DNA of 64,000 bases from Bombyx mori (GCF_030269925.1 NC_085133.1:2934001-2998000); one strand, 5' to 3'; positions 11,607-21,203 are shown, counted from the stretch's first letter. Notes: a model not told the origin generated them from the letters alone. Numbers and translations are program-made.

Positions 11607-12145
11607 AAGAAATCAGTGATTATATAGACCCTATAATGTTGAGTTATATTCATTTTTATTGTATAGTTTGGTCAAACCAGAGAATCACCGTGCAAACGGG
11701 TTTATATCTCGCGGATTCAGTTTATTTGAGGCGGAAACGCGACCAGCGAAGCTGTGTGAATTATATTTTAATTTAAAGTTTCTTCAGTTTCCAACAACGG
11801 TAGCATCTGTGAAAGTGTAGGTACAAGTGTATGAAAATGAGACAAAACCGCCGGACATAACGTCGCGGATTTTATTAAAAGTCTCAGTAAATATAACCAC
11901 AATATTACCTCATCCTCTTCTTCTTATTTCGTGAGAATTTATTACCATCTCAAATAAATCAACTTCATCACATTTTGTTCCGTATATTTTTCGTATAACA
12001 CAATATTCGTGTGTGTGATATATGATATATTTTATATCTTATTAGTGAAAATTATTATCACATAAATGATTTTCTTAGGGACGACATTAAAATAAATGGA
12101 TTTTTTTATTATTAGTTGAATTAAGGATGAATGAATGGTAAATTA
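11607..12145. other. Unassigned AT-rich stretch
   Basis: No supported feature. Confidence 0.5.
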
Positions 12146-12476
12146 TCTATAATATATTAATACGTGAAGCAAAAACTTTGTTTCCCTTTTTACGAAAATT
12201 GCGCGGACGAAGGGTATGAAATTTTCCACACTTATAGAGAATATAGAGAAGAAGTGCACAATGCTAATATTTTTTTAAAATAATGCATAACAGATACATT
12301 AAATCAATAAAGAAAACATTACACACACTACATACCATGTATTTGACGCACACACGCATGCATACTATTTATTGTCAAACTTTTGTTCTTGACGTCTGTT
12401 GTCAAAAATTTGTGATTATACAAACTTACAATTCCAATTAATTATAGTCGAATTTCGACTACTGCGGGACCTCTAG
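12146..12476 (+). mobile_element. Lep1-type non-autonomous Helitron
   Basis: Starts TCTATAATATATTAATACG and ends GACCTCTAG|T with the AGTCGAATTTCGACT hairpin before it. Shorter than the 51.9-kb copy because about 60 bases before the 3' end are missing. Confidence 0.8.
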
Positions 12477-12744
12477 TATAATATTATAATATCTTGCACT
12501 GCACTAAAATTCACATGTCAAATAATGACAACGCATACACGCTGCTTTTAACTTCTGTAATAACTCATTTTCACTATGCTTGGCGAATAAATGATTTCTT
12601 TCTTTCTTGTGAATTAAGAATTGAAGATATTTTTATAAATCGACACTGGCCACAATGGCGTCTTAAAAGGCAATTGCCATACTTAAAAAAGCGGAAAAAT
12701 ACCGAATATCAGAAAGATAATATCAATGTGATCTAACAACAAGT

Positions 12745-13075
12745 CGTTGTGACAGTACCTACTAGTATTTAGTAATCTCTTTGCAAATAAACGTAACTTT
12801 ATTGAGGTTAAAGATATAACCATCTTGTATAGGGGAGGAGTTGAAAAAGTGTCTACCTGTAGACAGCTAGTTATTGTTCCAAGATTCATGGAAATAGCGC
12901 TAGTGTAGTGGAAATGACATGAATATACCAGTTTTAAACAGATTTGAATGTGCTGGATTGAAGTGAATTGTGGTAGTTTTTGGCGTTGTATTAAAAATCA
13001 TTCCACTTGCTACAGTGGCGCCATCTTAATTGGCCATGTCATAGCGGACACTTTTTATATGGTATGCCTTAGTTT
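12745..13075 (+). repeat. Dispersed repeat R, plus orientation
   Basis: GATATAACCATCTTGTATAG, GGAAATAGCGCTAGTGTAG and GAAATGACATGAATATA recur in reverse complement at 17355-17545. The limits are estimated from that second copy. No ORF. Class unknown. Confidence 0.55.
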
Positions 13076-13112
13076 TTTTATTATTTATTAATTACGCACA
13101 CAATACACATTA

Positions 13113-13779
13113 TAGCCCAAGAGCCCGTGGGCTCTACCTGTATGTATTTGATCAGACCTGAATTTTCGTACATTGAGACCCCTATACCTACCATGCATGA
13201 GGTGGGGACTCACTAAGCTCAAAGTGGTCGACGCGCCGAGCGCTCAGGTAGGACAGGTACCGATTTTGACGGATTTTAAATCCATTTGACCACGTCTGTC
13301 GTTTTGAAATTTTGAAAATATATGATTATTATTATCGGAAAATAAGAATGGCAGACCATTATCGCGCATTTTACTTTGTGGCAGACCACTTTGAAAATGC
13401 TAAATTGCATTGAAAATGCAAAATTTTGAAAGTAATTGACTAGATCTGCCATTGATTTAATAATATGTTGTTTATTATAGTCTTAAAAACTTATATTGAT
13501 CACGGCAGACCTCTACATTGCGTACATACATCAACATATTATTATAATAAAATCTTAGCTACTACCCGGCCAGATGTATATTATGTTTTCCGTTCACTGT
13601 TTTAGAGATATAATTTACTTACGATTTACTTTAGCAATGTATTTACCGAAATTAATATTTTTTTATATTCTATATACTAAACTTCATTAGTTAGACAATA
13701 AAGAAGTGAATTTTTTATGGAATAATTATAAATAATACGGTATAATGCTGATCAAAAAATAATTCAATTCCTCATTTTT
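13113..13779 (+). repeat. Left terminal inverted repeat
   Basis: Pairs with 15359-16026. Outer TAGCCCAAGAGCCCGTGG, inner CAATTCCTCATTTTT. High identity between arms implies recent origin or gene conversion. Confidence 0.9.
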
Positions 13780-13853
13780 ATTTCGTCAAGACAAAATTTA
13801 AAAGTGTTAAATCAGTTAAAAAAATATATCATGCATGCATTACATATTATATA

Positions 13854-14246
13854 TGACGGAGGAGAAACGCTGAAGGAATGTTTTTAAAAAGTGTGACGTC
13901 AGCATTGTTGACGTCACGGTCTTTAAGTTCTCGATGATGACTCATATTTGGGCTTCCAAAACAAAACTTCACGAGAACTGCGTATATTGCACGAGAAGCA
14001 TAACAACGTTACAGAGAGATCCGTACTGTACTACGGCTCGGACACGAATGAATCAACGCTAGACAGCACGGCCGTATTTATAGGACTTCGTACACGTCAG
14101 CGTGTTTACAAGTATTAAACACGTGAGCGTGTTTACAAGATTTTAAAGTATTGAAATTACAATAAAAGGGACTGTTTAACATCAATTTCTTATCACAGAG
14201 TAATTAGTTGATGATCAGTAGGTAAATAGTCACATTTGCGCCGACA
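13854..14246 (-). repeat. LTR, left copy
   Basis: 393 bp, TGACGGAGG to GCGCCGACA on plus. Contains two TGACGTCA palindromes at 13894-13901 and 13909-13916. Confidence 0.8.
14075..14082 (-). promoter_or_regulatory. TATA box in left LTR
   Basis: TATAAATA on the minus strand; a TCATTC initiator-like sequence lies about 32 bases downstream. The right LTR has the same box at 15086-15093, where it would drive the element. Confidence 0.5.
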
Positions 14247-14422
14247 CGGCCATACTGACAGGCGGTGCGCGCTCTGCACCGGCCTCGTTGATTCTCGTAG
14301 GTTTTTCTTTGATTCTCATTGACCTGCAGGAATAAAAAGTTTCTCTGAGTAGCGCATCTGTTATACTTGCGTTACTTGTAACTATGTAGGTTTGAGACTT
14401 ATTAATGCGATTTGATTGTAGG

Positions 14423-14581
14423 GTTCTCGGAGGGTATCGTAGGGTTCTCGGAGGGTATCGTAGGGTTCTCGGAGGGTATCGGAGGGTATCGTAGATTTCT
14501 CGGAGGGTATCGTAGATTTCTCGGCGGTTCTCGTAGATTTCTCGGCGGTTCTCGTAGATTTCTCGGCGGTTCTCGTAGATT
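14423..14581. repeat. Tandem repeat of about 20-bp units
   Basis: Units built on GTAGGGTTCTCGGAGGGTATC, changing to GTAGATTTCTCGGCGGTTCTC toward the right. At least seven units in the interior of the LTR element. Confidence 0.85.
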
Positions 14582-14850
14582 TATTTAAGGTGTTCGGATA
14601 AGGATGTTGTGTAGTGTGATGTTGTGGCGTACACTGTGGTACTTATGTAGTGGGCGTACACTGTGGTACTTATGTGGTGGAATTTTAGTAATCAGAAATA
14701 AAAACTTATCTTTGAGTGTTGATTTTGTTGCTCGACCATGCTGATTTGTGAAGTAGATGTATAGGCTCATCGGCTGTTGCTGGAGGGTAGTCTTCTTCCG
14801 CCGATATGGTTAAATGGTCTCCAGGTTGTTGCTGAGCGGAGGCGGCATGT

Positions 14851-14864
14851 GATCCCACTTCTGA
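14851..14864 (-). promoter_or_regulatory. Putative primer-binding or leader site
   Basis: TCAGAAGTGGGATC on the minus strand directly abuts the LTR. 13 of 14 bases recur beside the LTR at 22560. The matching tRNA is not established. Confidence 0.4.
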
Positions 14865-15257
14865 TGACGGAGGAGAAACGCTGAAGGAATGTTTTTAAAA
14901 AGTGTGACGTCAGCATTGTTGACGTCACGGTCTTTAAGTTCTCGATGATGACTCATATTTGGGCTTCCAAAACAAAACTTCACGAGAACTGCGTATATTG
15001 CACGAGAAGCATAACAACGTTACAGAGAGATCCGTACTGTACTACGGCTCGGACACGAATGAATCAACGCTAGACAGCACGGCCGTATTTATAGGACTTC
15101 GTACACGTCAGCGTGTTTACAAGTATTAAACACGTGAGCGTGTTTACAAGATTTTAAAGTATTGAAATTACAATAAAAGGGACTGTTTAACATCAATTTC
15201 TTATCACAGAGTAATTAGTTGATGATCAGTAGGTAAATAGTCATATTTGCGCCGACA
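14865..15257 (-). repeat. LTR, right copy (5' LTR in element sense)
   Basis: Same 393 bp as 13854-14246 with one visible difference. TATA box at 15086-15093, TGACGTCA motifs at 14905 and 14920. Confidence 0.8.
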
Positions 15258-15278
15258 TATATATATATATATCAATCT

Positions 15279-15352
15279 TCATTCATCATCATCATCATCG
15301 GAGTCATCTTTATCGTTAGGCGACTCGTCTTCATCAACCATTGAATCGAATA
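15279..15352 (-). CDS. Candidate acidic terminal exon inside the DNA transposon
   Basis: On the minus strand, CATTTTTTTGCAG at the inner edge of the right TIR is a good splice acceptor. The exon then encodes 23 residues beginning FDSMVDEDESP and ending in a D-rich run plus E, stop at 15279. A short acidic C-terminal exon would fit a transposase gene transcribed inward from the right arm. No upstream exon is visible inside the element, and the nested LTR element now lies just downstream. It may be a relic, or chance coding of a GAT microsatellite. Confidence 0.3.
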
Positions 15353-15358
15353 CTGCAA

Positions 15359-16026
15359 AAAAATGAGGAATTGAATTATTTTTTGATCAGCATTATACCG
15401 TATTATTTATAATTATTCCATAAAAAATTCACTTCTTTATTGTCTAACTAATGAAGTTTAGTATATAGAATAAAAAAAATATTAATTTCGGTAAATACAT
15501 TGCTAAAGTAAATCGCAAGTAAATTATATTCCTCTAAAACAGTGAACGGAAAACATAATATACATCTGGCCGGGTAGTAGCTAAGATTTTATTATAATAA
15601 TATGTTGATGTATGTACGCAATGTAGAGGTCTGCCGTGATCAATATAAGTTTTTAAGACTATAATAAACAACATATTATTAAATCAATGGCAGATCTAGT
15701 CAATTACTTTCAAAATTTTGCATTTTCAATGCAATTTAGCATTTTCAAAGTGGTCTGCCACAAAGTAAAATGCGCGATAATGGTCTGCCATTCTTATTTT
15801 CCGATAATAATAATCATATATTTTCAAAATTTCAAAACGGCAGACGTGGTCAAATGGATTTAAAATCCGTCAAAATCGGTACCTGTCCTACCTGAGCGCT
15901 CGGCGCGTCGACCACTTTGAGCTTAGTGAGTCCCCACCTCATGCATGGTAGGTATAGGGGTCTCAATGTACGAAAATTCAGGTCTGGTCAAATACATACA
16001 GGTAGATCCCACGGGCTCTCGGGCTA
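15359..16026 (-). repeat. Right terminal inverted repeat
   Basis: Reverse complement of 13113-13779, ending CGGGCTCTCGGGCTA before TTA. Confidence 0.9.
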
Positions 16027-16065
16027 TTACATTTGATTTAATTGAGTGAATGGGCCCACATGTTT

Positions 16066-16209
16066 TATTTTTATTTTTTATTGCTTAGATGGGTGGACGA
16101 GCTCACCGCCCACCTAGTGTTAAGTGGTTACCGGAACCCATAGACACCTACAACGTAAATCCACCACCCACCTTGAGATATAAGTTCTAAGGTCTCAAGT
16201 ATAGTTACA
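16066..16209 (-). mobile_element. Bm1 SINE fragment (3' part)
   Basis: From the T-run through AAGTATAGTTACA, then it breaks. It lies 40 bases outside the transposon end. Confidence 0.85.
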
Positions 16210-16500
16210 TATGTTCATATATTCTCCCGTTCTGGAAAGATACATACGCGTTAGACTTATTATGTGTACAATACAAGCTACGCAGACCGGAAAACTAACA
16301 GAAGAGCACTAATAAAAATCGTACGTATTATCTTATTCATTCCACATTTTCCGCCCCACAGCGAAATCAACTAAGAATCTCCATAAAACGCAAAAACACA
16401 AAAAAACAGCCCGTCCAAAAACTCTCCCCTAGACCACGAACAACAGATTAATCTTGCAAATTAACTCGACCGCGTAACAGAGTAAGAAATTAGCTGTGTA
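16210..16500. other. Unassigned stretch
   Basis: No supported feature. It would be intron if the following exon candidate is real. Confidence 0.4.
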
Positions 16501-16525
16501 ATACGTGTGTTCTTTTTTTTTTCAG

Positions 16526-16719
16526 TATTCCCGTGTCTTTATTGCGGAGAGCCGCCGGGGGATGATCACGGACGTGTGTTAAGTGGCGCCTGCGTTAGCA
16601 ACGTGATTTATTGCAACGGCACACAGAGGCTGTACGAATATGGATACGGCTTTATCGTGTATGGAGCAATCGCGAACAGAACTCAGATGTACAGAAAATT
16701 TAAAATTTGCCTGGTGTAG
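16526..16719 (+). CDS. Exon-like ORF of unknown identity with cysteine/CCP-like start
   Basis: TGTTCTTTTTTTTTTCAG at 16508-16525 is a strong splice-acceptor shape. The frame that follows stays open for about 63 codons to TAG at 16717. It starts FPCLYCGEPPGDDHG and contains GACVSNVIYCNGT, with cysteine, glycine and proline placement loosely like the start of a sushi/CCP module, and more G/C at third codon positions than the surroundings. No match can be confirmed. No poly(A) signal is seen soon after the stop, and a splice donor is not clear, so it may be coincidence. Confidence 0.25.
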
Positions 16720-16755
16720 GCTGTATGCGAATTGGGGAACGTGAATAATTGGACC

Positions 16756-16801
16756 ACATTTTTTCTAATGAAATACGTACTCAACAAATGTTCACGATTG
16801 A
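16756..16801 (+). mobile_element. Bm1 SINE scrap
   Basis: TTTTTTCTAATGAAATACGT to TTCACGATTGACC is Bm1 sequence just after the tRNA-like head, in plus orientation, opposite to the copy at 16841. Confidence 0.7.
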
Positions 16802-16840
16802 CCAATAAATGCGTCACCAACCTTCAGATTCAGATTCAGA

Positions 16841-17162
16841 TTCTAAGATCTCAAGTATAGTTAAAACGGCTGCCCCACCCTTCAAACCGAAACGCATTAC
16901 TACTTCACGGCAGAAATAGGCAGGGTGGTGGTACCTATCCGCGCGGACTCACAAGAGGTCTTACCACCAGTAATTACGCAAATTATAAGTTTGTGGGTTT
17001 GATTTTTATTACACGATCTTATTCCTTCACCGTGGAAGTCAATTGTGAACATTTGTTGAGTACGTATTTCATTAGAAAGATTGGTACCCCGCCTGGGATT
17101 CGAACACCGGTGCATCGCTCAACACGAATGCACCGGACGTCTTATCCTTTAAGCCACGACGA
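16841..17162 (-). mobile_element. Bm1 SINE lacking its 3' tail
   Basis: Runs from GATCTCAAGTATAG to the tRNA-like head (GGCTTAAAGG... region ending GTCGTCG on minus). The tail third is lost and replaced by CAGATTCAGATTCAGATTC. Confidence 0.85.
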
Positions 17163-17354
17163 CCTACCCGAATGTCATTAGATCATTCAGCCTGTCAGTT
17201 GTCAAATTGATAAAACGTCAATGCTGATGTATGTATGTATGTAACTTGTCTATGGTCGTCATTGCTACGCAAGTAACAGTTATGGAGGGTAGAAGTAAGA
17301 AACACCGTCTCACTGTATTAAAATATGGCCGCTAAAAGGGAGCCATTTAGGTGG
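17163..17354. other. Unassigned stretch
   Basis: Contains a TGTATGTATGTATGTA microsatellite at 17228. Nothing else. Confidence 0.4.
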
Positions 17355-17545
17355 TAGCAAGGGGGACGACTTTAATAGCAGTGCCTTAAGCTACCGCACT
17401 TCGCTTCGATCCAGCACACTTCACTCTGCTTAAAACTGCTATATTCATATCATTTCCACTTCCTACACTAGCGCTATTTCTGCGCTGTTTACAGGTGGAA
17501 TTTTTTTCTACTCCTCCCATATACAAGACGGTACTTCTTATCTCC
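17355..17545 (-). repeat. Dispersed repeat R, minus orientation
   Basis: Reverse complement of segments in 12745-13075: CATTTCCACTTCCTACACTAG, CTACTCCTCCCATATACAAG. Together the two copies bracket the 13.1-16.0 kb transposon. Confidence 0.55.
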
Positions 17546-17614
17546 TTACTATCCTTATGTAAATTAAGTCAGCTGAGTTTTTTTTTTATTTCAATGGCTA
17601 CAAACGTCAAAGTT

Positions 17615-18061
17615 AAGTCGTCGTGGCCTAAAAGATAAGACGTCCGGTGCATTCGTGTTGAAGCGATGCACCGGTGTTCGAATCCCGCAGGCGGGTACCA
17701 ATTTTTCTAATGAAATACGTACTCAATAAATGTTCACGATTGACTTCCACGGTGAAGGAATAACATCGTGTAATAAAAATGAAACCCGCAAAATTATAAT
17801 TTGCGTAATTACTGGTGGTAGGACCTGTTGTGAGTCCGCGCGGGTAGGTACCACCGCCCTGCCTATTTCTGCCGTGAAGCAGTAATGCGTTTCGGTTCGA
17901 AGGGTGGGGCAGCCGTTGTAACTATACTGAGACCTTACAACTTATATCTCAAGGTGGGTGGCGCATTTACGTTGTAGATGTCTATGGGCTCCAGTAACCA
18001 CTTAACACCAGGTAAGCTGTGAGCTCGTCCACACATCTAAGCAATAAAAAAAAAAAAAAAA
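17615..18061 (+). mobile_element. Full-length Bm1 SINE
   Basis: Complete copy: tRNA-like head with box A (GTGGCCTAAAAGAT) and box B (GGTGTTCGAATCCC), body, and a tail AAGCAATAAAA followed by a long A-run. Such SINEs are transcribed by RNA polymerase III from the internal boxes and copied by LINE proteins. I see no clear target-site duplication. Confidence 0.95.
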
Positions 18062-18347
18062 TAACATTGAAAAAATATCAATTTTAATTAAAAATTAATA
18101 AAATATTAACCTAAAACTAAAAAACAAATATAATAACTTAAATATATTATTAAAAGGAGTTATATTATTATTTATTATTATATATGCAAGCATAATCTTA
18201 CGAAAGGAATCCGTTCCCATCTGATGCATCTGTCGTTAATGGTGATTTGTGAAGTTATTAAATAATTAAGGAAGATATTGACTAGCTATACGTAGTTTTA
18301 TTTTTCGTCTGAACAAAATTAATGACGATGATAGTGTATGGCTTTTC
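18062..18347. other. Unassigned AT-rich stretch
   Basis: No supported feature. Confidence 0.4.
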
Positions 18348-18465
18348 AAGGTGTGTGGCGCATTCACGTTGCAGATGTCTATGGGCTCCAGTAACCACTT
18401 AACAACAGGTGGGCTGTGAGCTTATTGCTTAGGTGTGTGGACAAACACCTAAGCAATAAAAAAAA
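18348..18465 (+). mobile_element. Bm1 tail fragment ending in a perfect hairpin
   Basis: The tail reads normally to GGGCTGTGAGCTT, then continues with an inverted copy of its own end before the real end. 18422-18436 and 18445-18459 are perfect 15-bp inverted repeats with an 8-base loop. Confidence 0.85.
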
Positions 18466-18952
18466 AACTTATATTCATAACCCTCTCGGTTTGCCCTCAT
18501 ATATTTCATTCTCATTGTACAATACTTTATAAAAGTACAATACTTAATAAAATAGTCGTTTCATGTCAAATGAGTAAATCATGGTCGCTATATTTTATTG
18601 AAGTCCGTCTCTATATTTAGCGAGCACTATAATTTTTCTATTTTCCCGGACACCGGCCGGGGGTTGATCGCGACGCATCCGTTAATCGGCGGTTAACGTT
18701 TTTTTATCCGGGTTAAGTTAATTTAGTGGTCGTTCGCTCGATTCCCCGGGAGGCTTTTAGCGGAGACATTTTTTGCGTTTCAAAACACTTTACTCCCTGA
18801 TTTTTTACCGTGTTTCATACTAAATTTATTAGTTAGGGATTACACGAAAGGAATTTGGTGTAGGATTATAAATGAACTGTGCTATTTAGGGGTTCACCAC
18901 AAAAACAACACAATGGACGTGCATTGCATACGCATTGAGATGCGAGACTGAA
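18466..18952. other. Unassigned; GC-rich patch at 18650-18775
   Basis: The patch (CACCGGCCGGGGGTTGATCG and neighbours) stands out from the AT-rich background, but holds no ORF or known repeat. Confidence 0.4.
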
Positions 18953-19107
18953 ACTGGTGGTAGGACCTCTTGTGAGTCCGCGCGGGTGGGTACCACCACC
19001 CTGCCTATTTCTGCCGTGAAGCAGTAATGCGTTCGGTTTGAAGGGTGGGGCAGCCGTTGTAACTATACTTGAGACCTTAGAACTTGTATCTCAAGGTGGG
19101 TGGCGTA
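18953..19107 (+). mobile_element. Bm1 SINE middle fragment
   Basis: ACTGGTGGTAGGACCTCTTG to CAAGGTGGGTGGCG. Both ends truncated. Confidence 0.85.
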
Positions 19108-20045
19108 ACATTGCCACCCACATTATCATTAAAACAAATGATAAAACCAATACACATCACTTCACAATATAGAGTCAAGGTCATTAGTAGACCAACACAA
19201 CAATAGTCTCCATTGAGACCCAGGTCTCCGCTGTACCAATCGATGGAGATACTCTCACCTCACTGATCAGTCTCGTCAGTAGCACTACTTAGAGGCAACC
19301 TTATGTAATCATAGGTTCTATTACCAGTTAAAGCAATGTGTCTTCATTTCAACAAAATTCAACATCGAATTTTACTAAATTTCCAATGTTCTGGTCTCGT
19401 CAAAGTTAATCTCTTACTTTCAGTATCATTTTAAGTAAAAATCTTTTGGGATATGGCACGCGAACTATAAAGAATTCGAAGGGGCTCGCCTCTGTTATTC
19501 TTATGGTAGAACAATTTAAAAAAAACAAAATGTGTGCAATTCACACGTGGTAGAAGTGAAACCTTCCAAAATTAAAATACAATTATCCTAAACGTCTTAA
19601 GTAAATGTAAAATTTTGTCATTAGTAAATAATTGTAAGGTAGCGCCCTCTGTGAATTGATATTTTAATTTCACGTATAATCCTAAATTAAAATTCACTAC
19701 AAGAGCTTTCATACACACGTTAGTATTAAAAAATCTCACAGATGGCGCTGTATTAAATAGTATGTTGTATATTTCTGTCTCATTCTTTGCTGGCTTCATC
19801 CTACACATTTTTGTATTTGTGTCTCTTACCTGTCGTTTTTTTTTTTTCGTTGCATCCGGTTTGAAATCACAACGATTCTAAAGAAGTTTTCACTTCAAAA
19901 GATGTACGGCTTCTAGCACTTCTTGTCAAGAACAATTCCATGAGCTCATCGCGAGCTTGGTCATCAATAACGCAAGTCTGGGCTTCGAATAAGGACACTA
20001 GATTTAAGTGTTCTATTTCGCTGAATGCTCAATCTCACTGAACCG
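19108..20045. other. Unassigned stretch
   Basis: No supported feature. The left limit of the retroelement relic is unclear and could lie within 19900-20045. Confidence 0.4.
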
Positions 20046-20059
20046 ATTAAAACAACTAT

Positions 20060-20239
20060 CAGGTAGTACATTACATACAATAGGTAAGCAATAAACCATC
20101 GCATAGGATTTGTTCCGTACAGTTTTGAGTCAAAACAACAGAATCCTTTTATGAGAACCATCGTATAAAATTGCTGAATTATGAAGCTACTACTAATAGA
20201 TTTCTTGACAAGAGAGCATTCGGCACCAGAATCCAAATA
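20060..20239 (-). pseudogene. Retropepsin-like protease remnant of a Gypsy-type element
   Basis: The minus-strand frame from 20236 opens with DSGAECSLVKKSIS. DSGA is the catalytic signature of retroviral-type aspartic proteases, and the following ECSLV fits Gypsy-type enzymes. After about 45 codons the sequence loses any likeness to a protease, and the flap and second conserved half are not recognisable. It lies downstream of the zinc-knuckle remnant, as expected in gag-pol order. Inactive. Confidence 0.6.
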
Positions 20240-20289
20240 AAAATAATACGACTCACCAGATTGTTCTTATTTACCAAAAATACCGATAT

Positions 20290-20490
20290 TACGCAGCTAC
20301 CGGCACGTCGCTCCGCTCGGCCGGTGAATAGTTGACCCATCGAGCGCCGACAGACTGTGCTTGCGTCCCATATCTCGTATTGGCTGCAGCAATCACGTGT
20401 TGATTGCGACATGGTCTTCCTGATTGTACATGTCCTCGTGTGATGGTTAACCTACAATCAAAAACATCCACGAGAACACTTGTTCCGCTC
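20290..20490 (-). pseudogene. Gag zinc-knuckle remnant
   Basis: Across two minus-strand frames the pieces KCSRGCFDCRLT and RGHVQSGRPC appear. Read with small indels they form the CX2CX4HX4C knuckle of nucleocapsids. Frameshifts separate it from the protease remnant. The gag N-terminus is missing. Confidence 0.45.
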
Positions 20491-20502
20491 GATCACTCCT
20501 GA

Positions 20503-20995
20503 CTACACTTTACGACTTATCGGAAAATTTAAAGTCATCAAAGCTTTAAACTGTTTTAATACCATTTTAACCAAATCAAACAATAGGGTATACAAAGTTC
20601 ACTATTCAGCAGCCAGAGCACCTACCACAGTCGTTCATCAAACTTCAAATTTACTCTGTACAAATCAGGCATAGCTTACAGGAACTCAGATCAAAGAAAA
20701 CTTCCGAGTAAAAATATCTAACGCCACGGCTCTCCAGCCGACCAGCAATCGCAATTGCCCTCATGATGCGCATCCACAGCGTGGATCGCCCGTGTGCATC
20801 ACCCGCTGACTACACACGATGGTCTTTACAGACCCCGACCTCCGCCAGAGCCAAACGCGCACCGCGCACCCACGGACTACTTGAGTTGCCTCAAGAGACA
20901 CCGATTTCTACCGGGCTACGACTACGTAATAGCTACTGGTACGGTCGAACACAATACGGCCGATAGACTATCCTTACTCGAGTTTTCACCACAAT
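20503..20995 (-). other. LTR-like segment between integrase and gag remnants
   Basis: On the minus strand this begins just after the integrase stop with TGTGGTGAAAACTCG and ends before TCAGGAGTGATC, which resembles the leader motif beside the other LTRs. That position suggests a 3' UTR plus LTR. There is no second copy in the window to confirm it. Confidence 0.3.
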
Positions 20996-21202
20996 TTAAG
21001 CTTGTTCTTCATCATCATCATTTACATCAACCTCGACTGGTATGCGACCTGCTGGCATTTTTCTTAGCCTATCGTGTGGGTATTTGTAAGTACGTTTTGA
21101 ATTTAAAGCTTTCAATGTGTAACGGTCACCATCCAATACTTCAACTACTTTAAACGGCCCTTTAAACTTCGGATCTAATTTCGTTTGATTACGCCCTTCG
21201 TT
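20996..21202 (-). pseudogene. Integrase C-terminus of a Ty3/Gypsy-type Pol
   Basis: 68 open codons on the minus strand to a stop at 20996. The block KLDPKFKGPFKVVEVL followed by GDRYTLKAL is the GPY/F module at the end of Gypsy integrases, and RKMPAGRIP then an acidic tail finish the protein. The catalytic core is absent because the Bm1 at 21204 cuts in directly upstream. The frame itself carries no stop, so this piece is relatively young. Confidence 0.7.
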
Positions 21203-21203
21203 T

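Larger units (their letters stand above)
13854..15257 (-). mobile_element. Short LTR retroelement (TRIM-like), nearly identical LTRs
   Basis: Two 393-bp direct repeats flank a 618-bp interior. They differ at one position that I can see (14233 versus 15244). The LTRs start TG and end CA, and TATA flanks both sides (13850-13853, 15258-15261), a 4-bp target duplication as in Ty3/Gypsy-like elements. Minus orientation is supported by a TATA box inside the LTR and by TCAGAAGTGGGATC next to the right-hand LTR, the same leader motif as beside the LTR at 22560. The interior has no gag-pol, so it needs proteins from elsewhere. No clear polypurine tract is visible. Confidence 0.75.
13113..16026. mobile_element. 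DNA transposon with ~667-bp terminal inverted repeats, carrying an LTR element
   Basis: 13113-13779 and 15359-16026 are reverse complements with only scattered differences. The outer ends are TAGCCC and GGGCTA, each flanked by TTA (13110-13112, 16027-16029), which suggests a 3-bp target duplication. Without the nested LTR element (13854-15257 plus one TATA) the transposon is about 1.5 kb and has no long transposase ORF, so it is non-autonomous or internally deleted. A TTA duplication is typical of PIF/Harbinger, but TIRs this long and this TIR sequence are not. The superfamily is therefore open. Confidence 0.8.

Noticed and set aside
14423..14581. CRISPR-like array
   Set aside because: The units are contiguous with no spacers, and the context is an insect LTR element.
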